Assembly (NCBI RefSeq): GCF_027580225.2
Contig: NC_073358.2
Coordinates: forward strand, 47,020,001-47,084,000
DNA: 64,000 nt
Direction of reading: 5' to 3'
DNA from: Misgurnus anguillicaudatus
Lineage: Eukaryota; Chordata; Actinopteri; Cypriniformes; Cobitidae
Below are positions 43,449-53,780 of this stretch, one piece after another; position 1 is the stretch's first letter, and every line of letters begins with the position of its first letter. Position numbers and translations under genes: made by a program. Below the pieces are notes generated by a model that was not told the origin of the DNA, did not search any database, and saw only the letters and a program-made list of their open reading frames with translations.

Positions 43449-46174
43449 TTAATATTCACTTTTTAACGTGACAGACAATATTTTGCTATGCAGCAAGCAG
43501 TGGCGGCTCATGACTGCTCATTCGAGGGGCGCAAATTCAAAATAAGCTCAAAGTGTCATGTGTGTTGCTTGTGTTTTCAAAATATGTGTTTGTTGCGTCA
43601 TGTGAACCACGTGCATCGCGTGTTTTGTCAAAATAAGTGCCTGCTCACGTTCACAAAATACACGCAAGACATACATGTTGTGACAAACTTCACATGGAGC
43701 GCCCTCGAAAAAAGAAGTCACCGGCCACCACTGGCAGCAAGGTCTTATTCAAACAGTAGCATGAGGTGTCAGATCTTCAATAGCTTTATATCTTGTAAAT
43801 ATGTTTCAGGTAGCTACTTAAGAGTATATTTTTTAATATTATGCGTAACAAATTTGTGTCACTTATTTACTGTAATAATTACATTTGTTATATCGGCCTT
43901 ATTGCTTTCTCAATATCGCTATCGGCCATTGATAAACCCAAAGTGGTCGACCACTACTCTGCATAAATTCGCCAAAAGTTTCAAATGTGCTCGGTGCAAA
44001 GTTCATTTTGAGACCCTGGTGTCCAGTACACGAATTATGCATGCAGAAGAAAAGTGATACTGTCTGCATCTCTTCATGCCTCATAGACCAGGATCACATA
44101 TCTGCATCGCAAAGCCACAGGTGTCAATCTTGGAAGCTCTGACTAGTGACTACAACAACCATATGCTGCTGAACCGTATCCCAAATACAGAGATGAACAG
44201 AGCAGCCTCTAAAAACTAGAAATCTAGAAAGGGCAGAAGTCATCTGAAGGGACCCATTGTTCTTATGTGTGGCAGTCTTACCCTGCATTTTTCAATGTCA
44301 GCCTTTGTTGACAGCAAACACTATAACAACATCATCTTTGTTATGCTGATGGTCACAAATAATGAGGATTTTTCAGAACCAAAAAGAATTACTGCTGGAA
44401 CCGTCTCCGGCTTTAATTTAGGATAAAACTTGTCCATTACAAATGCAACTTAGCAATTACAGGAATTTAATTTTAAATGCTCATGAGTCCAAAAACTGGG
44501 AGCGATTACTTAGTTTGAATAATGGTCTGATGGGTCAATAAAAATTATTTACCCAGTGGAAGTGGATTTTGTGACTGTTAGGTGTAAAAGTGCATTCAAT
44601 TGTAATGTGATCATACATATAAACATATAAAACCCAGCTAAAGTCATTTTTATGTTACTGTTTTCAACATAAAATCATCCTACATAACTAGCCATTAGGG
44701 TGAATTATATGAATACATTTTTATATATTTACAGTAGGAAATCTACTAAATATCTTCATGGATCATTACCTTAACTTAATATCCTAATGATTTTTGGCAT
44801 AAAAGAAAATTCAATAATTAAATTTTGACCCATACAATGTATTGTTGGCTATTGCTACAAATATACCCGTGCTACTTATGACTGGTTTTGTGGTCCAGGG
44901 TCATTGAACCTTGATATCTTTTAAATTGACTGAATGTCTTGTCAAAGATGTAAAATCAGTGATTGAAATCAAACTTTGATGCCCCTAATCTTCTGGGTTT
45001 TAACAGACAGGGTCACATATCCAGAAAGCCACAGCATTTTTGTCAAATCAAAACATATTTTAATGTTACTTTAACTTAAAAAATTAAGTTAAACAATTTC
45101 AACTTGAATTTATAAGTTATGTCAACTTTTTCTAGCCAAAAGTTAAAATAGTTGAATTGACTTGCAAAACCAAGTTGTTTTATCTTTGTGCTGTATTTTT
45201 TCAGTGGGATACAAATAGTAGATTTGTATTCAAAGCTAGTATTTGTTAACTAGTGAATAGTTTTTTCTTTTGCATTTGCTATGTCCCTGTTTAGTTTCAA
45301 TGACAGCATGCACTCCAGTTGGAGGGTGCAAAACCTCTCAATCTGTGTTAACCCAGCATGATCTGAGAATATTGAGAATCTTGTAAGCTGAAAAACAATA
45401 AAATTACATTTGGTTATCAGCCACACAAAAACACTGTGGTATAATTTGGCTTTACTAGTAAATTGTAGTATACAGCAATATTACAGTATTACTACACTTT
45501 ATTAACGTATAAAACTATATAAAAACAGTACCCCTTGCTTAATGGATAGAGGAGAGGACCCCCAGTACATAACTAAGACTAGATTCACATTCTTTGTTAT
45601 GATGGTTACGTTACTTACAAAGACATTTACATTTTTTTGGTATACACAGTAACACTGTTAACTTATTACATAACTTGTTACATTTATTATTAGCCAATTA
45701 ATGCCTAATTTAATAAAAAAAAAAAATTCAAACTATATTTGGAGGAGCCACAATAATACCACCATGGACCCCGAGAGGTCCCTGACGCCTGCTAAAGACC
45801 CATGTTATACATTATTCATTATGCAGAATACTGGAATTATACAGTGAGTAAGTAAATACCAATTTACATTATACAGTGAATTGATAAACTGTAGCAGACT
45901 GTTAGTACCTAGGAGTTTTACTACACTAAATCCTAAAGTACACAAAAGTATATTTTTGGCATGGTCACACTTTGCTTAAAATTATATAGTGACCAAGACA
46001 CTTCCAGATTTCTTCATTGTACTTCTTCAGGAGCCAACATCCCAGGATGAACGAAACTAAACTTTCTGGGTAACGTTATTTGTGTAAAAAACCTTGATTT
46101 TTCCTCAGAGTTAGGCTATGTAAGTTAATGAACTTTCATCATTTATACATAAACAATAAGCTGTTATAACTTAC

Positions 46175-46224
46175 CGAGTCATGTAGACATTCTTTTTACT
46201 TGGCTGACAGAGAGACAGACGCAT
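46175..46224 (-). other. gal3st1: probable gal3st1 5' UTR exon with uORF start
   Basis: A 50-nt segment between a strong acceptor (TTTTTCCTCTTCAG) and donor (GTAAGTTA) on the gal3st1 strand, upstream of the coding exons. It is not obviously repeat-derived. It begins with an ATG which, if spliced to 39745, opens a 27-codon uORF ending in a TGA that overlaps the gal3st1 start. Predicted only. Confidence 0.45.
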
Positions 46225-46363
46225 CTGAAGAGGAAAAATAACATTTTGTGAACATCAAAGATGCAGCGTCAAGTCTGTGAATCGTGTAACAGCGGCAGTT
46301 AACTGTCCACGCGCGCACACTAATCTAACGTTCATCTTCCGTAAAATATCCACGCGATCATTC

Positions 46364-46365
<2 letters not shown>

Positions 46366-46404
<39 letters not shown>

Positions 46405-46427
46405 TCTCTCTCTGTGTGTTTGTGTGT
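46366..46427. repeat. (CT)n then (TG)n microsatellite
   Basis: About 48 bp of CT then a short TG/TTTG stretch. It lies directly downstream (in the gene's sense) of the possible GC-rich gal3st1 5' exon. Confidence 0.95.
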
Positions 46428-46435
46428 ACGCGCAC

Positions 46436-46565
46436 CTGATGGTTTTACAGCCCCTTCTCCAGTCGTTGGCTGTCTGCTGAGCTAAGCTGAGCTGACTGAA
46501 CAGCATACAGACGAGGCTCGCGCTCGCCGTGACGCATGAGAGCCGGTGTCCAGGGACCCGCGTGC
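46436..46565 (-). other. gal3st1: possible GC-rich first or second noncoding exon of gal3st1
   Basis: Minus-strand segment bounded by a pyrimidine-rich acceptor ending CTTTCAAACAG and a donor ATCAG/GTGCGC. It is much richer in CpG than the surroundings, as expected near a transcription start. It could instead be a first exon whose 5' end extends further. It contains a 31-codon ORF of its own. Confidence 0.3.
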
Positions 46566-46766
46566 CTGTTTGAAAGACACAGAAGAAACAGAAAAGATAA
46601 AGAAAGGGTGATTGAAAAGTGGACAAGAGGTAGTCAGAGACATTGAGCACAAGAGAGAGGGAAAATTACAGAAGAATGGGTTAAATGGATCTTTTTGAGA
46701 TGAAAAGTTGATGGTTTACATTCACAACGTTCAGTGCATTGGCTATAATTTTTTTTGACAGTATGT

Positions 46767-46840
46767 GTGTTCCCATGGGAATCAAACCCATGACCTTTAC
46801 TTTGCTAGCACAATGATCTACCAATTAAGCTGCAGGCACA
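46767..46840 (-). repeat. tRNA-like element
   Basis: The minus strand has AATTGGTAGATCATTGTGCT and the B-box-like GGTTTGATTCCC. Same dispersed family as 8661 and 58219. Confidence 0.55.
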
Positions 46841-47240
46841 GCAGGCTTGAAGCGGGAAGTTGCTGGGAATGGTAGATGCATTAAGAAAAATTCCTGTTTA
46901 GCTGTAAATAAAATAAAAGTTGTCTTTTCTCTCTGGGTTCAAAGTGGCAAAGCTAAGGATTCATTGCTCAAGACAACCAAACCAAGATCTCTGCAGAACA
47001 TCTGCACGAGGGGTCTCCAACATTTTTGTGAGCAAGGGCTACCACTACATCAGTATTTTTATATTGTCTACTCAAAACATTTTTGTTGTTTTTTTTTTAT
47101 TTGTTTATATGTTTTGTCATTGTTTAAAATGTTAAAATACATACAAGAAGCCAAGCTAATATAAAAAATATGTGCTTTGGTGGGCAACTCACAGACGCCT
47201 CACAAACCATGTTTGAGACCACTGATCTACATTCACAAAA

Positions 47241-47342
47241 TGTTGGGTTGTTTCAACCTATGGTTGGGTCAAATGTAGACATTTTCTAGATTCCTTGCTT
47301 CGGATTGTTTATTTTACCCAACCATAGATTGAAACAACCCAT
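47241..47342. mobile_element. ~100-bp MITE 'TGGGTTGTTTCAA'
   Basis: Left TGGGTTGTTTCAACCTATGG, right inverted (CCATAGATTGAAACAACCCA). Confidence 0.7.
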
Positions 47343-47932
47343 GTGTAAAAATCCTGATGTCCCAATGATGTCATCATTACTAGGCTATCTCCACCATCTT
47401 TTTCGGCTCACCCTCAAAGTGTTACCATCTCCCTGCCTTCTTGATGGTTGTGCAAAGACAACTAAACAATTAAGAAATTTTATTTATGGGTTTTTCTCTT
47501 TGCAGTAGTCCTGGTCCAGTATAATGAACTAGCCGATAAAGAAAATATAGTATATTTTACATCAGTAAAACAGCACATTGCATGCATGAGTTCGTTTATA
47601 ATATATTTATGTATTTTTCTTGTAAAGATAGTTTAAATATAGCAACGGTAGTGATTGGTAGGCACATATCTGTGCATAATCTCCCACAGAAACCTATGAA
47701 AAGATTGAGAAAATAAAGGAGTATTCCCACTGGCCCCCAAAGTCACCAGGTACATTTCAGAGTACACACCCAGAATTGAATTCATGATGAATTAAACAAT
47801 ATAACACACATTATCCAGCAAGTTGTCATAGTAGGGATGCACCGATACCAAATTTCTGTGCCGATACCAAAATTTGGTAGCTTAGAATGACATCTATCTA
47901 TACTGATGGATACAGAAAGTTACTGATCATCC

Positions 47933-48407
47933 AACCCAGTATCACGTAATTATGTTACTATAATTAGGTAAATTTGTGATTCTTTTCCGTGACACTGTCA
48001 TGTTTTTCCGTGACCATCAATAACCGTGTCATTGTCACGTATTGATTACTCATGTTTTGTCCTATTTTCTTACCATTGTTGCTTCAGTTTAGAGTTAGAT
48101 TTACATAAAATGACGTCCTTACCCAAACCCAACTCTAACCCTAACGCCAGGCGACAATGGTTTAAAAATCAGAAAATATAAAACAAAATCATAAAAAATA
48201 GTATAAACCAATACTTAAAGTGACATCCTAATGCAAACACCAAATCTAACCCTAAACCGAAGCGACTATGGTTTGAAAATAGGAAAAAGCAGTTGAGTAA
48301 CCAATACGTGACAATGACACGTAAACAGAAATAAGTGATACGGTAATGGAAAAGATTAAACATTTAATGTCTATAGGAACGTAATTTCGTGATGCATGGT
48401 TGGATCA
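47933..48407. mobile_element. foldback element
   Basis: Left arm ATCCAACCCAGTATCACGTA..., right arm the inverse (TTTCGTGATGCATGGTTGGAT). Inner segments ACCGTGTCATTGTCACGTATTG also have inverse partners near 48305. Confidence 0.55.
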
Positions 48408-49527
48408 TCGGATGTTTTAAAGAGCACCAATGGTCCGATTCATGATTTTACATTTCCTTTGATGTGTAAGTGTGTATTAGTGCATGTTAACGATATGCAA
48501 AAGGTACAAACCCCAAAGTAAACGATGACGCGAGTTATCGTCTCCAACGTAAATCTCTTTTCTTGGACACGGATTGTAGGGAACAGTTTACTTCCTGGGA
48601 TTGGTGATGTAGAGAAGACCGACATTATCATAATTCCTCTTGCTTGGACTCACAGTCTGTAAGTTAACTCCTGTTAGCATTGCATTGTGCACAAATCTTT
48701 TAAACATAGTAAGGAGCGTCACATTTCCGGCTGGCGTCAGATGTAATCAGGGCAGTCACAACGTACAAGTTAGCTATAAAAGTACACATTTCTGAGAAAT
48801 TGGTACCTTATATAGGGGAGGGGCTTCCATCCCATATTTCAGCCCCAGGCAGCAATGATTCCTTGATCCTGTGTAAAGCTTATCTGTTAGTCTTTGATCA
48901 TTCGATAGCCGACTTAAAATTGATATAATGCAATAAGACAGTTTACGTGCCCTTATTTGCCTACGGGTTTAGCAAACTGATATTTCAAGGTGCGGTGAGC
49001 ATGCCTACCATATAAGTCTTTTTAATCTTTCCAGTCCTCTTCAACCAACTCAATTCATTCTCTTTATTTTTCTCATGTTTCAATCTTCTACTGTCCAGCA
49101 AATGATGGGCTGTTCATTCTTTTCACATTTTGACCGGCCTCAACACTCGGCTCATTGTCCGAGCTACCACATACAGAAGGTCATACCAGTGCCAGGCAGC
49201 ATATAAGTGACATGGGTGGAATGCAGATGGCTATGTAACACTGCATGATTGTGTGTTTGAACACGAACGAGAGTCAAGAATGGCATGAATTGCCTGGCCT
49301 GTAGCCCACTGGGGTTATGCAGCGTAAGTGAGGCCAAAAGAACCAAGTCACAACTTCCCACAATAACAAGATAAGCATGCTTACGCATACGCATACCAAT
49401 GAGAAAGCTGCTACCTTGGACATGTGGGTTGGAAAAAGCAAGCCAGCATAATGATTGGCCCTCTGGCTTCGACATGTTGATATAGACACGTAACACATGC
49501 TTACAAAATAAGAAGCATTGCGGATTT

Positions 49528-49548
49528 ACACACACACACACACACACA
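49528..49548. repeat. (CA)n microsatellite
   Basis: Ten CA dinucleotides. Confidence 0.9.
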
Positions 49549-50422
49549 TATGAACGTCCAACCTGCCCTCAATTGTGTACGGCAGTAAAGCACCTCATAT
49601 AGTCACAAGAGACTGAAATGGACACTGGAAGCATTCAAAGCTGAATAATTCAGCCTGCCACCCTAAACCAGGAGAACTTGACCCCACAATGAGGAATTCA
49701 TTGCAATCTGAAACTACGGCTCAATGAACAAGCTCTCTCCTGTTAATGGTGCTCTGTGAATTTTAGAAGCACATACAACCCAAACTACATTTAACCAACA
49801 CAAATCTGAAAAATAAAGGTGCGACATGATGCCGTCAAAGAATTATTTCTGTTTTTGTCATGAAAAAGAAAAGGTTTGACTGAATGGTTCTTTCAGAAAC
49901 CAAAAGGGGTTTATATGGGATCGCTGTGAAAAACCTTATAGGCATCTTTAGTTTTAAACGTGTACAGGTCTTTCCAAATAAAGAAAGACGTTGGCACTGT
50001 CAAAACAAAGTATGACATTAAAGGCGGGGTGCACGATTTATGAAAAAAGCTTTTGGGCCGAGTACAAAAACACACTTGCAGCCAATCAGCAATAAGGGGC
50101 ATGTCGACTAACCGACATCGTTGCCTGGGTTGCTTATGCAGGTCTATCAAAAGAAGGTCTAGATTCGATTGGGGTAGGGGTGTGTTTGTTTAGGTGATTT
50201 CAAACATTCAACAACATTGGCTTTCAGAGATCGTGCACCCTGCCTTTAACACGAAATGCATGAAATATAAACAAGCAGCCATGATAAGTTACATGCCATA
50301 TTTGCTATATAAAGTCATAAATACTTTTTAAAAAGTTTAGTTTTTAGTTCCAGTCCTTAATTTCGATTGGTCAATAGTTATGTTTTATTTGCGATAATTC
50401 GATGTATCACTGCGGAGCACCC

Positions 50423-51040
50423 TTACGGTACATTCACACTGGTCGAAAACGGGGCAAACAGCCAATCACAGTGGCCGCAACACATGCTCCGGTCTTCCAT
50501 AAACGTAATTGGTTGGTTTTGCCTAGGTTATTTGCATAAGGCGATCTGATTGGCTGACGCACGCGTTGCTGCTTAAAAAGTTGAGAAATGTTAAACTTCT
50601 GCGAGCATTTCAGTTCGGCAACGCATGACATCACCCATTAAAAGTGAATGGGAAGCATTAAAGGCGCTCTAAGCGAATCTGCGAGACGTCAGTTTTTGTT
50701 GATGTTTGAATTGTTTTCAAACAGACGGAGCGTAGCTAACTCCTCCCCCTCCCTTACGTGCTTTCATGAACGCGCCCAACCCCCACCCCCAAATCCTTCT
50801 TGTCGTTTATTGGTTGGAACACTTTGTTTTGTTTCGTGGTGCTAGGTTTGGCCACTGTGTTTATATTGAAGTTTGTGTAGCCTGGGCTGTCTACAGAGAT
50901 CACGTTTTTTTACAGTTTGATCAGCGGACAGGCAGTGAGGAGATGTTTGCTATATGTAACAAAAAATGTAATATGGTCTAAAACGCGTGAATTCGCTTAG
51001 AGCACCTTTAACGCTTTCGCCTCGTGTGAACGTACCGTTA
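50423..51040. mobile_element. 'TTACGGTACATTCACAC' element, copy 1, with nested TTAA MITE
   Basis: Ends TTACGGTACATTCACAC and (inverted) TAACGGTACGTTCACAC. Interior GCCAATCACAGTGG, CGCAACACATGCTC and AGTTCGGCAACGCATGACAT recur in copy 2 (51035-51335), which lacks the insert. Confidence 0.75.
50662..51007. mobile_element. nested MITE at a TTAA site
   Basis: Ends AGGCGCTCTAAGCGAAT and (inverted) AGGTGCTCTAAGCGAAT, flanked by TTAA at 50658-50661 and 51008-51011. The neighbouring copy has a single TTAA at 51312-51315 at the same place. Confidence 0.85.
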
Positions 51041-51335
51041 CACGGGGCAAAAGCGTTAACGCTTGATGGAAGGCTTGTCTGAAACAAGGTCAACAGCCAA
51101 CCACAGTGGTCGCAACACATGCTCTTGCATAAACGTAATTGGCTGGCTCTGCACTAGGTTATTTGCATAAGGCGATCTGATTGGCTGACGTACACGCTGG
51201 CGTTTGAAAAGTTGAGAAATTTTCAACTTCTGCCACGAGCAATGGAAGTGACGGATTTACAATTCAGTTCGGCAACGCATGACATCACCTATTAAAAGTA
51301 AATGAGAAGCGTTAACGCTTTCGCCCCGTTAGCAA
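51035..51335. mobile_element. second, adjacent copy of the 50423 element (empty site)
   Basis: Begins in ACCGTTACACGGGGC and ends GAAGCGTTAACGCTTTCGCC. It shares most of the outer sequence of copy 1 in the same order. Confidence 0.7.
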
Positions 51336-51776
51336 CATAAACATGTGAAACATTCTGTTGCTGTTCAGTCGGTCAGGGACTATTTTTTCCAGCAGAAGGA
51401 AGACTTTTAGTGATTTTACTTCATGAAAGTTGCACTCATACATATTTTTGCTTCAATGTTTTATTTGTATTGTGTGATATCTATTTTATTAAAGCAATAG
51501 GGTATATGGCCATAAGTTAGGGAAGCCCTTTCTAAAAGGTTTGGAAGGCATTCCTAAATAAAACCCTGGATGTACTTGATCAGAAAGACCATTTTATGAG
51601 TAGTGCCAACATTTTCACCCATTATAAGATGTTTTGTAGACATTATGGTGTCAATAAGCCATAATTTCAGTTTGATGGGTTTAACAAACTTTGCAGGTAG
51701 TGCTGTGTTTTTAAACACTGACATTGCACCAAGCAAATACATTGTTCATCCCCATGCATACATACAATTGTGGCTC

Positions 51777-51868
51777 GGTCCCATTGTGTAATAGTTAACA
51801 GTCTAAACTGCACTGTATTTTACAGGACATTTGAACCCAGCAGTCTTAGATCAAATCTTGTTGCTTTT
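51777..51868 (+). pseudogene. tRNA-Gln pseudogene with ~20-bp insertion
   Basis: Starts GGTCCCATTGTGTAATAGTT, close to the vertebrate tRNA-Gln 5' half. After CTAAACT about 20 foreign bases appear, then TTTGAACCCAGC (anticodon TTG region) and a decayed TCAAATCTTG T-arm. It cannot fold as a tRNA. Confidence 0.6.
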
Positions 51869-52221
51869 GGTGCACAACAGAGGTTTTGGAAAGCTGTTAT
51901 GAATGTGAATTGGGCTCCTCCTCACAACAAAGGATGTTTTTTTGCTGTTTTTAGAAAAAAGCCTGTATTGTATTACTATAACATAATGAGGCTGAGAAAG
52001 GAGGAGAATGGTATGGTGACCCCGAAGAACATTTACTGCTAATTCCATCTGAAACAAATCTTAAACAATGCAAAACACACAGGCTAATAATACAATCTAT
52101 ATTTGCTTTGAACATTGGTGCCTGTTACGTAATTGTATAAATATGTAGCACGTATTAACTTTTGTCATCAGCTTCCAACATTCAGCCTTGTTACCCACAT
52201 TCTTTTTTTTTTTGTAACACT

Positions 52222-52620
52222 TTACTTGAAGGGTTGTTCATAAGACTGACATGACACGTGTCATAAACATGAAGGAGATTTTATGCACGTTTATGACAAG
52301 TGTCATTTGTTTAATTATGTCATTTTTAATGCAAAGATGACATTGTTTGAGATGTCTTTGTTATGACAACTTGACATTAACCAATACATCATAACTTGTC
52401 ATGACAACCTGACATTACCACTTTTTACCAGTGATACAAATTGAAATTGTCATTAAAATGTCATTAAGTGTTAATACTTTGTCAAATAGTTTTATAAAAG
52501 CATCATGAATATTTTTCTTGACCTCAGCTACAGTGGTACAAATATAATTTGTCATTAAAATGTCATTTATATGTTAATACGATGACTAATATTTTTATAA
52601 CAGCATCATGAATATTCTTA
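52222..52620. repeat. 'TGTCATGACAACTTGACATT' repeat block
   Basis: Starts AACACTTTACTTGAAGGG. The interior has many short TGTCAT / ATGACA steps and two copies of AATTGTCATTAAAATGTCATT. A recognisable fish repeat. Confidence 0.6.
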
Positions 52621-52699
52621 TTTTTTGTAAATTTATTTTTTGTAAATTTCCTCCTGTGAATATTAGTAATGTGTTTGTTAGGACTTCATTTGGACAACT

Positions 52700-53095
52700 T
52701 TAAAGGGATAGGACAAAAATAAAATTCTGTTATCATTTACTCACTGTCATGTATGTTGTTCTAAACCTGTATGAATTTCTTTTTTTCTGATGAACATAAA
52801 AGAAGATATTTTGATAAATGATGGTAAGCACCCAGGTGATTGTAACCATTGACTTCCATAGTAGGAAACACAAATATGATGGAATTTAATGTGTACCATC
52901 AACAGTGTGCTTACCATCATTTATCAAAATATCTTCTTTATCATTTATCACAATACTTCCATTATATTTGTTTTCTTACTATGGAAGTCAATGGTTGAAA
53001 TAAGCTGTGTGCTTACCATCATTCATCAAAATATCTTCCTTTGTGTTCATCAAAATAAAAACACTCATACCATCAATGGTTTATTTATTCAGCTT
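52700..53095. mobile_element. foldback element, family of 30360
   Basis: AACCTGTATGAATTTCTTTT, GTAACCATTGACTTCCATAG and inverse partners at about 52980-53060. Confidence 0.6.
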
Positions 53096-53540
53096 ATTCA
53101 TTATTATTTAAAAAAATAACCCTTATGACTGGTTTTGTGGTCCAGCCCAGGGTCAAATATTATTAAACAAGTTTGCAACACTGACATTTCTGTATAGTTG
53201 TAAATTTATTAAAATTTTTTTTTCAGAACTTGCACATGAAAAATGCACACAAAATACATGACAAGCCATTACATTGACTATGGTTCTTTTCATTAGATGT
53301 TTATTAGAAACGTGTCAAATAACGTTACAAGCGACACAAATAAGGACAAGAAATGCAGGATGAAAACTTTTTTATGCCACAGAAAATCTGTAAAAACGAA
53401 TCGCGTTCAGGGAATCACATACAATCTTAACCCTAACAAGAAAATCATGTCACACAGCCTCTTTTTATTACAAACTCATTTTTACTTTCTCATGTGGAGC
53501 ACAAAACGTTATGGACAGACCGCCTCAGTTAGCATTCACG

Positions 53541-53546
53541 TTTATT
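53541..53546 (-). terminator. pes1: candidate pes1 polyadenylation signal
   Basis: AATAAA on the minus strand about 155 nt after the pes1 stop. Other hexamers occur at 53464-53469 and further left, so the choice is uncertain. Confidence 0.3.
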
Positions 53547-53699
53547 GCATCATCTTCCCAATAAAAGAAAAAAGGGAAGTTGAGCCGCCACAGTTGCTAA
53601 AATTCTGCCTTACATCTTCATTCATGTCCATCACCTTAAACAATTATTGTGTTATGCAAAACAAAACATTTGCATTCAACACGCACTCCCATCAGTCCA

Positions 53700-53780
53700 T
53701 CAGCACTTCTTCTTTTTCTTCTTTTTGTCTGCTTTGCTGGCCTCATCGTGGGCTTTTCTCTTAGCCGCTAGCTTGTTAGC
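53700..53780 (-). CDS. pes1: pes1 last exon
   Basis: 27 codons including the stop: [18 protein letters not shown] then a lysine run, Cys and TGA (53702-53700). Acceptor TTTCTTACAG. Confidence 0.94.
   Translation of the reverse strand, partial: ANKLAAKRKAHDEASKADKKKKKKKC

Noticed and set aside
43488..44057. A 189-codon plus-strand frame, cysteine-rich at the start
   Set aside because: Spans the edge of a repeat and a 'GATATCGGCC' hAT fragment; the cysteines do not form a recognised zinc-finger spacing.
51770..52042. 90-codon plus-strand frame
   Set aside because: Overlaps the tRNA-Gln pseudogene and has no recognised domain or splice context.
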